Origin: Nitrospinaceae bacterium
GTDB lineage: Bacteria > Nitrospinota > Nitrospinia > Nitrospinales > VA-1
NCBI GenBank assembly: GCA_029937635.1
Contig: JAPYPM010000116.1
Location: 1-6,973, forward strand
Length of the DNA stretch: 6,973 bases
Reading direction: 5' to 3'
A model generated the notes under the pieces. The model was not told the DNA's origin, made no database searches, and saw only the letters and a program-made list of their open reading frames with translations. Position 1 is the stretch's first letter, and each line of letters opens with the position of its first letter. Of the stretch, positions 1-6,379 are shown piece by piece. Both the position numbers and the translations under genes were made by a program.

Positions 1-1
1 A

Positions 2-739
2 ACTGGTGGAGGGCTTCGTTTAGGGAAATCCCTATCTGAATATGATTGGCTAGGAATAAATTACAATTTTGCCGATACCGAAATCACCGATGTTGTGGCA
101 ACAACAGGTTATTTAAAAAATGAAAGCAGGGTTACCAGCCGGATTTCTCCTAGTTTTATTAGGGATACCAGAGATAATTATATGAATCCTTCTACGGGGT
201 CTCGTCATGTGATACGGTTAGACTTGGCAGGTCTTGGCGGTACCAAGTTTCATAAAGCATCCTATGAAACCAGTCACTATTGGCCGATCATTGGCAAGCT
301 GGTCGGAATGGTGCATGGGGAAATTTCATGGGCAGATGGCTATGCTGCTGATGATTTGCCAGCATTTGAGAGGTATTATATGGGGGGACCCAAAAGTCTG
401 AGAGGCTATACCATCAAAAACATTGGGCCTAAAGACAGTTTGGGAAATCCCTTAGGGGGAAACCAGTCACTGTTATTAAACTTAGAACTTCAATATCCCT
501 TTACAAAGGGATTGAGAGGGTTTCTATTTTATGACCGTGGTCAACTATACGGTGGAGGAGATGATACTAGTACTACCGGAAACACATGGGATTTGGCAAA
601 GATGAGGGATAGTGTTGGAGCAGGAGTTCGTTTCTTAAGCCCATTTGGACCTATAGGGTTTGCCTATGGAGTCAAGCTAGATCAGGCAACCGGTGAGGAA
701 TCAGGTGAGTTTCACTTTTCGGCAGGAAATTCTTTTTAA
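2..739 (+). CDS. bamA: BamA (Omp85) outer-membrane assembly protein, C-terminal beta-barrel, 5' partial
   Basis: BamA is the central subunit of the BAM complex and inserts beta-barrel proteins into the outer membrane. The frame is open from base 2, so the true start and the N-terminal POTRA domains lie outside the window; the GTG at 95 is internal. The 245 visible residues are the last part of the barrel. An Omp85-type D-T-R-D-N-Y segment followed by P-S-T-G lies at about residues 55-66. The hallmark loop-6 R-G-Y motif is at residues 134-136, preceded by a Gly-rich G-G-P stretch. The protein ends in alternating hydrophobic residues with a terminal Phe, as expected for a barrel targeting signal. 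The skp gene follows after 21 nt, the conserved bamA-skp pairing. TamA shares this barrel fold, but the neighbours favour BamA. Confidence 0.93.
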   Translation, partial: TGGGLRLGKSLSEYDWLGINYNFADTEITDVVATTGYLKNESRVTSRISPSFIRDTRDNYMNPSTGSRHVIRLDLAGLGGTKFHKASYETSHYWPIIGKLVGMVHGEISWADGYAADDLPAFERYYMGGPKSLRGYTIKNIGPKDSLGNPLGGNQSLLLNLELQYPFTKGLRGFLFYDRGQLYGGGDDTSTTGNTWDLAKMRDSVGAGVRFLSPFGPIGFAYGVKLDQATGEESGEFHFSAGNSF

Positions 740-760
740 TCTTCAATAAAGAGGTTTTAA

Positions 761-1303
761 ATGCTTAGTAGATTTGTCAACACATTGAATTTTTTTAAGA
801 GTTTTTTTTGCTTTTCAATTATATTTTTAATATTTTCTCAGGCGACCCCTGGTTACGCAAAAGATATAAGAGTTGGAGTTATCGATATTCAGGTAGCGGT
901 TACTGGAACTAAAGAATGGAAAAAAGAATTTGCTTCGTTTAAAACTGGATTTAAAAAAGAAAAAGAAAAAATTACTAAAAAAGAAAATAGTTTAAAAAAA
1001 ATGATCGAAAATCTGAATAAACAGAGTATGGTTCTTAGCCCCGAAAAAAAGAAAAAAAAAGAAGAGGCCTTAATTAAACAAAAAAAAGATTTTGAGCGTC
1101 ATGTGCAGGATAAAAACGAAGAATTTGCAAAAAAGGAAAAAGCAATTACGGGTAAAATATTAAAGAAAATGGTAAAAACTGTTCAAGATTTAGGTAAAAG
1201 TAAGAAATTTACAATGATTCTAGAAAAGAAAGTTGGTCTTTATTTTGACCAGTCTGTGGACCTCACCGCATTAGCAATCCGAACTTACAACAGTACAAAA
1301 TAA
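761..1303 (+). CDS. skp: Skp/OmpH periplasmic chaperone
   Basis: Skp is a trimeric periplasmic holdase that keeps unfolded outer-membrane proteins soluble on their way to BamA. The 180-residue product starts at an ATG with an AGAGG Shine-Dalgarno about 6 nt upstream. It begins with a signal peptide: basic residues, a long Phe/Ile-rich hydrophobic core (about 14-26) and a G-Y-A site predicting cleavage after residue 33. The mature part opens with the family strand (I-R-V-G-V-I-D), then a very Lys/Glu-rich coiled coil (about 50-150), the Skp tentacles. It closes with a Y-F-D-x-S-x-D-L-T segment typical of the family C terminus. The chain is slightly longer than the common 160-170 residues and extremely Lys-rich. 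Assignment is firm at family level. Confidence 0.92.
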   Translation: MLSRFVNTLNFFKSFFCFSIIFLIFSQATPGYAKDIRVGVIDIQVAVTGTKEWKKEFASFKTGFKKEKEKITKKENSLKKMIENLNKQSMVLSPEKKKKKEEALIKQKKDFERHVQDKNEEFAKKEKAITGKILKKMVKTVQDLGKSKKFTMILEKKVGLYFDQSVDLTALAIRTYNSTK

Positions 1304-1320
1304 GAAGGTGTTCACAAATC

Positions 1321-1349
1321 AGATTGATCTAAATGTAAATAGATTGATC
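1321..1349 (+). repeat. Pair of 9-bp direct repeats upstream of fabZ
   Basis: AGATTGATC occurs at 1321-1329 and again at 1341-1349, exactly 20 bp apart (about two helical turns), in the 76-nt gap between skp and fabZ. Such phasing suits a dimeric regulator, but nothing else supports binding and no convincing -35/-10 pair lies nearby. It could be chance in AT-rich DNA. Confidence 0.3.
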
Positions 1350-1379
1350 GTCATTGTGTGCTTTTGAAGGAAGAAGTCT

Positions 1380-1829
1380 ATGATGGATATTGATGAAATT
1401 AAAAAGATAATACCACATCGATACCCGTTTCTATTGGTGGACCGGGTGGTTGAGTGTGATATGTATTCACGTATTGTGGGGATAAAAAATGTCACTACTA
1501 ATGAACCTTTTTTTCAAGGACATTTTCCGGAATATCCAATCATGCCAGGAGTTCTCATCATTGAAGCCCTTGCTCAGGTTGCATGCATTCTTGCTTTGAA
1601 AACTTTAAAAAAAGAAGGGCATGGTTCTGTTTTTTTTACGGGTATTGATGGTGCAAAATTTCGGCAACCGGTGCGCCCGGGTGATCAGCTGCGGTTAGAA
1701 TTGGTCAAGATAAAACAAAGGGGAACATTATTTCGTTTCCAAGGTAGTGCTTATGTGGAGGATAAACTTGCCGCAGAGTGTACTCTTCAGGCAATGTTGG
1801 GGAAAGATAAGGGTGATTTAGTAAAGTAA
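1380..1829 (+). CDS. fabZ: FabZ, (3R)-hydroxyacyl-ACP dehydratase
   Basis: FabZ is a cytoplasmic hot-dog-fold dehydratase that converts 3-hydroxyacyl-ACP to trans-2-enoyl-ACP in fatty acid elongation, competing with LpxA for 3-hydroxyacyl-ACP. The 149-residue length is usual for the family. The N terminus carries the H-R-Y-P-F-L-L-V-D-R signature (13-22). The catalytic His48 sits in G-H-F-P and the catalytic Glu62 in P-G-V-L-I-I-E-A-L-A-Q, with the 14-residue spacing seen in E. coli FabZ (His54/Glu68). Two ATG codons are adjacent at 1380 and 1383; a GAAGGAAGAAG purine tract (1366-1376) serves either. In many bacteria lpxD lies directly upstream; here it does not. The D-rather-than-Q/N choice that separates FabZ from FabA-like enzymes was not tested, but the signature is FabZ. 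Confidence 0.96.
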   Translation: MMDIDEIKKIIPHRYPFLLVDRVVECDMYSRIVGIKNVTTNEPFFQGHFPEYPIMPGVLIIEALAQVACILALKTLKKEGHGSVFFTGIDGAKFRQPVRPGDQLRLELVKIKQRGTLFRFQGSAYVEDKLAAECTLQAMLGKDKGDLVK

Positions 1830-1860
1830 GTAGATTTGCGTGAAAAAATACCAAGCATCT

Positions 1861-1869
1861 CCCCCCCCC
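1861..1869 (+). repeat. Poly-C homopolymer tract (nine C) upstream of lpxA
   Basis: Nine consecutive C residues follow CATCT and precede GACATTTT. G/C homopolymers of this length are rare in such AT-rich DNA. The tract ends about 5 nt upstream of the putative -35 element of the lpxA promoter. Runs of this kind are prone to slipped-strand length change. Confidence 0.85.
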
Positions 1870-1874
1870 GACAT

Positions 1875-1903
1875 TTTCTAACCAATTTTTTTTAAATTAT
1901 AAT
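1875..1903 (+). promoter_or_regulatory. Candidate sigma-70 promoter for lpxA
   Basis: A perfect TATAAT lies at 1898-1903. At 17 nt spacing upstream is TTTCTA (1875-1880), which matches TTGACA at only three positions. A run of eight T (1886-1893) lies in the spacer. Transcription would begin near 1910, giving a roughly 20-nt leader to the GTG at 1930 that contains an AGG (1914-1916). The weak -35 and general AT-richness keep confidence moderate. Confidence 0.45.
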
Positions 1904-1929
1904 TCTAAATTACAGGTTGAATTTTTACG

Positions 1930-2700
1930 GTGGCTATCCATAGCAACTCTGAAATCCATTCCAGTGCTGAGCTAGGAAAAGACGTTCGGGTTGGGCCTTT
2001 TTCTACTGTTGGTCCGAGAGTGAAAATTGGAGATCGAACAGAAATTGGTCCCAACGTTTATATAGAAGCAGATACAGTTGTGGGATCGGATTGTCGTATT
2101 TTTCATGGGGCCTCTATTGGGGGTGATCCACAGATTGCAGGTGTTAGGGATATTGTATCTTTCGTAGAGATTGGTGATCACACTATAGTGCGAGAATTTG
2201 TTACAATCCACCGTTCTGGTAATCAGAATAAAAAAACAATAGTAGGTAAAAGTTGCCTTATTATGGCATATGCGCACATTGCCCATGATTGTGTCATAGG
2301 AAACGACGTGGTTCTTGTCAATGCAACTTCACTGTCAGGTCATATCATTGTAGAAGATCGTGCTTTTATTTCTGGGATGATAGGAGCTCATCAATTTGTT
2401 CGATTCGGTAAGCTTTCCATGACCGGTGGTATGAGTCGAATCGTAAAAGATATACTTCCATATTCGACTGTAGAGGGAAACCCTGCTCGGCTAGTTGGAG
2501 CAAACGCAATAGGTCTGAAAAGAGCAGGGATAGCACCTGGCGTAAGGAGTGGCATAAAAAACGCGATAAATTTTATTATGCATGACGAACTAAATACTAC
2601 TCAAGCGATCAAAAAAATAAAAGAAGAAATTAAAATGTCAAATGAAATTAACTATCTTGTGAACTTTGTAAATCAATCCAATCGAGGAATTATTAGATAA
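1930..2700 (+). CDS. lpxA: LpxA, UDP-GlcNAc (or 3-amino analogue) acyltransferase
   Basis: LpxA transfers a 3-hydroxyacyl chain from ACP to position 3 of UDP-GlcNAc, the first step of lipid A synthesis, in the cytoplasm as a trimer. The 256-residue protein shows a left-handed beta-helix of hexapeptide repeats (about 1-185) and a helical C terminus ending in R-G-I-I-R. The catalytic motif H-I-A-H-D is intact, with His119 matching E. coli His125; His138 and His154-Gln155 match His144 and His160-Gln161. Gly167 aligns with E. coli Gly173, a position known to set acyl length, so a longer chain of about C14 is plausible. Unusually, the Q-D-L-K motif is not kept: Gln68 is followed by I-A-G. GTG 1930 is the only standard start, since a stop lies at 1918-1920. 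A weak AGG 13 nt upstream is the only Shine-Dalgarno. Confidence 0.93.
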   Translation: MAIHSNSEIHSSAELGKDVRVGPFSTVGPRVKIGDRTEIGPNVYIEADTVVGSDCRIFHGASIGGDPQIAGVRDIVSFVEIGDHTIVREFVTIHRSGNQNKKTIVGKSCLIMAYAHIAHDCVIGNDVVLVNATSLSGHIIVEDRAFISGMIGAHQFVRFGKLSMTGGMSRIVKDILPYSTVEGNPARLVGANAIGLKRAGIAPGVRSGIKNAINFIMHDELNTTQAIKKIKEEIKMSNEINYLVNFVNQSNRGIIR

Positions 2701-3662
2701 TGTCAGAGTTTAAGATAGGGGTTGTTGGTGTTGGAAAGATGGGTGAATATCATGTAGGCGTTTTGTCTGAGATGCGCGAAGTAGATTTGGTTGGCGTTGT
2801 AGATAGCGACCCAGAGCGGGCTAAAAAAATATCTGAACAATACAAAACTCATAGTTACAAGAATTACAAAGACCTATTCAATATGGTTGATGCGGTTGTT
2901 GTTGCTGTGCCGACTTCCCTGCATTATGCGATTGGCACGGAATTTATAGAAGCGGGAATCCACACTCTATTAGAAAAACCGTGTACTGATGACTTAAGTA
3001 AGGCAGAAGAGTTGTTTAATCTTGCTGAAAAGAAAAAAATAACTCTTCACATAGGCCATGTAGAAAGATTTAATGGTGCTGTTCAAGAGCTATTTAAAAT
3101 TGTCAAGGATCCAATATATATTGAATGTAGGCGCATGAGTCCATTTTCTAGTCGAATCAAGGATGATGGAGTCGTGCTTGATATCATGATCCATGATATC
3201 GACATTGTCCTTAAACTTGTTAATTCTACTGTGGTCAATATAAATGTAATTGGGAATTCAATCTTTTCTAAGCGAGACGATTTGATCAATGCTCAAATAG
3301 AATTTGAGAACGGGTGTATAGCGAATATTCTAGCAAGTCGAGTATCTCAAAATAAGGTAAGGACGCTTGAAGTAACTCAAAAGGAATCGTCCATATTACT
3401 CGACTATACAGAACAGGAAATTTTTGTTCATCGTCAGTCATCTTCTGAAAGTCAACTAAGCCCAGGTTCGTTAAGGTATAAACAGGAATCTCTAATAGAA
3501 CGAATATTTGTGCATAAGGACAATCCCCTTAAACTGGAACTTAAACACTTTATAGATTGTTCGAAAAATGGAAGTCAGACAAAATTAGCTATGAAGAAGG
3601 AATTAAATTCTCTTAAGATTGCATTACAAATACTAAGTCAATTCAAATCTGGAAGGCAATAA
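2700..3662 (+). CDS. Gfo/Idh/MocA-family NAD(P)-dependent oxidoreductase, GnnA-like
   Basis: This is a 320-residue cytoplasmic sugar dehydrogenase of the Gfo/Idh/MocA family. The N-terminal Rossmann fold has G-V-G-K-M-G at 10-15 and an acidic Asp35 at the end of the second strand, which favours NAD. The family E-K-P motif is at 92-94 (Lys93), followed by G-H-V-E-R-F-N (119-125). The catalytic-type D-x-x-x-H-D-x-D spans 161-168. The C-terminal sheet domain looks complete. Its start codon shares one base with the lpxA stop (TAATG), so the two are probably translationally coupled. GnnA, a member of this family, oxidises C3 of UDP-GlcNAc beside lpxA in Acidithiobacillus and Leptospira, paired with the aminotransferase GnnB. 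No GnnB is present here, so the substrate is inference from position only. Confidence 0.88.
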   Translation: MSEFKIGVVGVGKMGEYHVGVLSEMREVDLVGVVDSDPERAKKISEQYKTHSYKNYKDLFNMVDAVVVAVPTSLHYAIGTEFIEAGIHTLLEKPCTDDLSKAEELFNLAEKKKITLHIGHVERFNGAVQELFKIVKDPIYIECRRMSPFSSRIKDDGVVLDIMIHDIDIVLKLVNSTVVNINVIGNSIFSKRDDLINAQIEFENGCIANILASRVSQNKVRTLEVTQKESSILLDYTEQEIFVHRQSSSESQLSPGSLRYKQESLIERIFVHKDNPLKLELKHFIDCSKNGSQTKLAMKKELNSLKIALQILSQFKSGRQ

Positions 3663-3694
3663 TTTTATTCAGAAATTATAAGTTTCATAACGGG

Positions 3695-3702
3695 TCACCT
3701 CC
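3695..3702 (+). other. Anti-Shine-Dalgarno-like sequence upstream of lpxI
   Basis: TCACCTCC matches the 3' end of bacterial 16S rRNA and is thus the complement of a strong Shine-Dalgarno. It sits 17 nt upstream of the lpxI ATG, a gene with no visible Shine-Dalgarno of its own. The match is seen directly; any role is conjecture. Confidence 0.3.
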
Positions 3703-3719
3703 AACCTTTTATCTGAAAA

Positions 3720-4532
3720 ATGTCCGACATAGAAAAAAAAATAGGGTTGTTGGCTGGAGCAGGAGAAGTTCCAGCATACTTTTCCAGGCAAGCTACCCAA
3801 AAAGGTATACGCATTATAGCAGTTTCTTTTTCTGATAAAATACATGCAGAGTTAGAACCATTAGTGGAAAAATCTTATTCTATAGGAATAGGAAAACCTG
3901 GAAAAATTTTCAAAACATTTAAAGATGAAAATATAACTGATATTGTGATGTTGGGGAAGGTGGATAAAAAAATAATTTTTCAACCCAGTTTCTTCGATTT
4001 ACGAGCAGTTACGTTTTTTAAAAGCCTTCTAAGTCAGGAAGACAAAATACTTCTGTTGGGGGTCATCAAAGAAATAGAAAAAGAAGGATTAAATGTCCTA
4101 GATCAAAAAGAATTGTTAGGTGAAATTTTCCCAGCGAAAGGTGTTCTTACTAAAAGAAAACCGTCGGTCAAAGAAATGGAAGATATAAATTTTGGCATCC
4201 CAATTGCCAAAAAACTTGCAGATATGGAAATAGGTCAAACAATCGTGGTGAAAAATAAAACAGTAGTCTCGGTCGAGGCAATTGAAGGGACAGATAAAGC
4301 ATTAGCGAGAGGTTGCGAGTTGTCACGCGGAAAGTGTGTTGCCGTTAAAGTAAGCCGGACTAACCAGGACTATCGATATGATGTTCCTGGTATTGGGCCA
4401 CAAACAATGGAAAGTCTTAAAAGTGGAGGGGCTTCGGTATTGGCAATGGAGGCAGGAAGGGTAATGATTGTTGACCAGGAAAAAGTAGTAGAGGTGGCAA
4501 ACCGGGCTAAAATATCCATAGTATGCGTATAA
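3720..4532 (+). CDS. lpxI: LpxI, UDP-2,3-diacylglucosamine pyrophosphatase
   Basis: LpxI hydrolyses UDP-2,3-diacylglucosamine to lipid X (2,3-diacylglucosamine 1-phosphate) plus UMP. It replaces the unrelated LpxH in many alphaproteobacteria, deltaproteobacteria and other lineages. The 270 residues are the usual family length. Visible landmarks are I-G-L-L-A-G-A-G (8-15), M-L-G-K-V (77-81), the E-G-T-D motif (189-192) and N-Q-D-Y-R-Y-D-V-P (215-223), where Asp221 probably corresponds to the essential Asp225 of Caulobacter LpxI. The usual K-P before N/x-Q-D reads S-R-T here, a small deviation. An in-frame TGA at 3714-3716 forces the ATG start, and no Shine-Dalgarno precedes it. Its position just before lpxB, which consumes lipid X, supports the assignment. 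Confidence 0.93.
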   Translation: MSDIEKKIGLLAGAGEVPAYFSRQATQKGIRIIAVSFSDKIHAELEPLVEKSYSIGIGKPGKIFKTFKDENITDIVMLGKVDKKIIFQPSFFDLRAVTFFKSLLSQEDKILLLGVIKEIEKEGLNVLDQKELLGEIFPAKGVLTKRKPSVKEMEDINFGIPIAKKLADMEIGQTIVVKNKTVVSVEAIEGTDKALARGCELSRGKCVAVKVSRTNQDYRYDVPGIGPQTMESLKSGGASVLAMEAGRVMIVDQEKVVEVANRAKISIVCV

Positions 4533-4587
4533 AAAGTAGCATTTTTAGCACGCTTGGAATTTTTTTGATAACTTCTTAGTAATATTA

Positions 4588-5760
4588 ATGACAGGCAAGT
4601 CCATTCGATTTCTAATTGTTGCTGGAGAAGCTTCTGGAGATATGCATGGGGGCGGATTGGTCCGCGCCTTAAAAAATTACCACCCAAACTGTGAATTCAG
4701 TGGATTGGGTGGTGAACAGATGCGGCGGGAAGGGGTAAAGACATTTTATGATATTGATCGTATGGGAGCCGTTGGTATCATAGAGGTATTAGGGGACTTA
4801 CCTCATTATTATAAGGTATACCGTAAACTTTCTAGTGAAATAGGAAGTGGTAGTTATGATGCTGTAATACTTATTGACTATCCAACTCTTAATCTTCGTC
4901 TTGCAAAATTATGTAAAAAGTATTCCTGCCCAGCACTTTACTTTATAAGCCCTCAGGTTTGGGCTTGGCGTAAAGGAAGAATAAAGCAGATTAAACGCAC
5001 GGTGAATAAAATGTTTGTTATTTTTCCTTTTGAAGAGAATTTACTAAAAAAGGAAGGAGTTGACGCTGAATTTATGGGACATCCTTTTGTCGAATCCGTG
5101 AGAAATACCATGTCTCGTGATGAAGCGATGGCGGAATTTTCACTAGATTCTACAAGAAAAATAATTGGGTTGATGCCAGGAAGTCGAAATAGTGAACTTA
5201 AATATCTTCTCGATATTATGATTAATTCCGCTAACGAAATTAAAAAAAATCTCAAAGACTGTCAGTTTATTTTACCAGTTGCTAATACATTAAATACTAA
5301 GAATATCAAGGATCGAATAAAATTAAATGCGCTTGATATAAAAATAGTAGAAGGGAAATCCTATGACGTAATGAATTGTTGTGATTTTTTAATCATTGCT
5401 TCTGGTTCAGCAACCCTTGAAGCAGCTTTACTTGGGTGTCCTATGGTTATTATATACAAATTAAACTGGGCAACTTACTGGTTGGCACGAATGCTTGTTA
5501 AAATAAAATTATACGGACTAGTAAATATCGTAGCAGGAGAAGAAGTTGTTCCTGAACTGATTCAGAGCAAGGCAACAGTAAAAAATATTACCAAAGAAGT
5601 AGTAGCGCTTATGAACAACTCCGAAAGACGTGAGAATCTGCGATCCCGTTTACTGGAAGTCCGTAAATCTCTGGGCGATCCGGGTGTATTAGATCGAGTT
5701 GCAGAGAGTATGATAGATTTTATTAGGGAGCGAAGGAAGGGTGAAAAAATTTCTATTTAA
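4588..5760 (+). CDS. lpxB: LpxB, lipid A disaccharide synthase
   Basis: LpxB is a GT19 glycosyltransferase at the inner face of the cytoplasmic membrane. It joins lipid X to UDP-2,3-diacylglucosamine to give the beta-1,6 disaccharide. The 390 residues match the family (E. coli 382). Motifs in order: G-E-A-S-G-D (13-18), G-L-G-G-E-Q-M (39-45), Asp97 in I-D-Y-P-T-L-N-L aligning with catalytic Asp98 of E. coli, I-S-P-Q-V-W-A-W followed by R-K-G-R, F-P-F-E, G-H-P-F-V-E, the P-G-S-R-x-x-E donor-site motif, and G-S-A-T-L-E-A-A in the C-terminal domain. The start ATG lies 55 nt after lpxI and has no clear Shine-Dalgarno. The 3' end overlaps the next gene by 20 nt. Confidence 0.97.
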   Translation: MTGKSIRFLIVAGEASGDMHGGGLVRALKNYHPNCEFSGLGGEQMRREGVKTFYDIDRMGAVGIIEVLGDLPHYYKVYRKLSSEIGSGSYDAVILIDYPTLNLRLAKLCKKYSCPALYFISPQVWAWRKGRIKQIKRTVNKMFVIFPFEENLLKKEGVDAEFMGHPFVESVRNTMSRDEAMAEFSLDSTRKIIGLMPGSRNSELKYLLDIMINSANEIKKNLKDCQFILPVANTLNTKNIKDRIKLNALDIKIVEGKSYDVMNCCDFLIIASGSATLEAALLGCPMVIIYKLNWATYWLARMLVKIKLYGLVNIVAGEEVVPELIQSKATVKNITKEVVALMNNSERRENLRSRLLEVRKSLGDPGVLDRVAESMIDFIRERRKGEKISI

Positions 5761-6379
5761 CTTTATTCTTCCATATATATTGTATGTAGTAATCTTCTTT
5801 TGGTGTTGGTCAATTCGAAAATCCCCAAAAAAAAATGAAGCTGAAGATTATGTCCAAAGTCGTTCAGGAAATTATATTTTAACCCTATGGCATGGGCGTA
5901 TTTTTTATTTATTTTATCACTTACGGCGAAGATCAGATTTTCATTTATTGATAAGTCCCAGCGTAGATGGTGATTTGCTTGCCAAGTTAGCTCGATTAAT
6001 GGGTTACTCCGTTATACGTGGGTCAACCTTCAAAAAAGCAATATCGTCAACACGTTCATTAATCAAAATACTTAAACGTGGTGAGAGAATTATTATTATT
6101 GCAGATGGATCACGCGGACCAAGATTAAAAGTCCAGTCGGGGTGCATTCAGATTGCAGGTATCACCAATTCTCCTCTCATACCAATGACTTATGGGACCA
6201 CGCGAAAAATTGAACTGGGTACTTGGGATCGGTTTGTATTGCCACTTCCATTTAGTCGTTGCACGATAAAATACGGGAATCTAATTTCTGTGCCACATCA
6301 GCCGAATGAGAAAATAATCGAAGAAAAACAGAAAGAACTAGAAGAATCTCTCAACCTTCTTACCAAAGTGTGTGAGTAA
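5741..6379 (+). CDS. DUF374 lysophospholipid acyltransferase-like protein
   Basis: This 212-residue protein matches the DUF374 family, related to the LPLAT acyltransferases and often found beside lpx genes. A hydrophobic N-terminal segment (about 4-23) likely anchors it to the inner membrane. Family motifs seen: L-W-H-G-R with His51, I-S-P-S-V-D-G (71-77), V-I-R-G-S-T (91-96), D-G-S-R-G-P (122-127, where D-G-P-R-G-P is usual) and a T-W-D-R-F-x-L-P-x-P-F block near the C terminus. It probably adds a secondary acyl chain to lipid A or a phospholipid; the true substrate of DUF374 proteins is not settled. The GTG start lies inside lpxB, served by purine tracts GGGAG (5726-5730) and AAGGAAGG (5733-5740), so it is probably coupled to lpxB translation. 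Confidence 0.88.
   Translation: MKKFLFNFILPYILYVVIFFWCWSIRKSPKKNEAEDYVQSRSGNYILTLWHGRIFYLFYHLRRRSDFHLLISPSVDGDLLAKLARLMGYSVIRGSTFKKAISSTRSLIKILKRGERIIIIADGSRGPRLKVQSGCIQIAGITNSPLIPMTYGTTRKIELGTWDRFVLPLPFSRCTIKYGNLISVPHQPNEKIIEEKQKELEESLNLLTKVCE

Noticed and set aside
95..739. GTG at 95 as the start of a small complete gene
   Set aside because: The same frame is open back to the window edge and the residues before it continue the BamA barrel, so this is a truncated bamA, not a separate gene.
1972..2286. Minus-strand open frame opposite lpxA
   Set aside because: It mirrors a well-supported gene, has no ribosome site and no recognisable protein signature.
3180..3200. Perfect inverted repeat GATATCATG-ATC-CATGATATC inside the oxidoreductase gene
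   Set aside because: It encodes the conserved D-I-M-I-H-D-I of the family's catalytic motif, so the symmetry follows from the protein code; no T run or promoter accompanies it.
4533..4587. Possible terminator in the lpxI-lpxB gap (TAGCATTTTTAGCA and a later T7 run)
   Set aside because: The repeated AGCA is direct, not inverted, so no stem forms before the T run.
4370..4687. Minus-strand open frame across the lpxI-lpxB junction
   Set aside because: It overlaps two firmly assigned genes, and its composition is that expected from reading their complement.
4953..5255. Minus-strand open frame opposite lpxB
   Set aside because: It is a shadow of the lpxB coding sequence with no motif or start signal.
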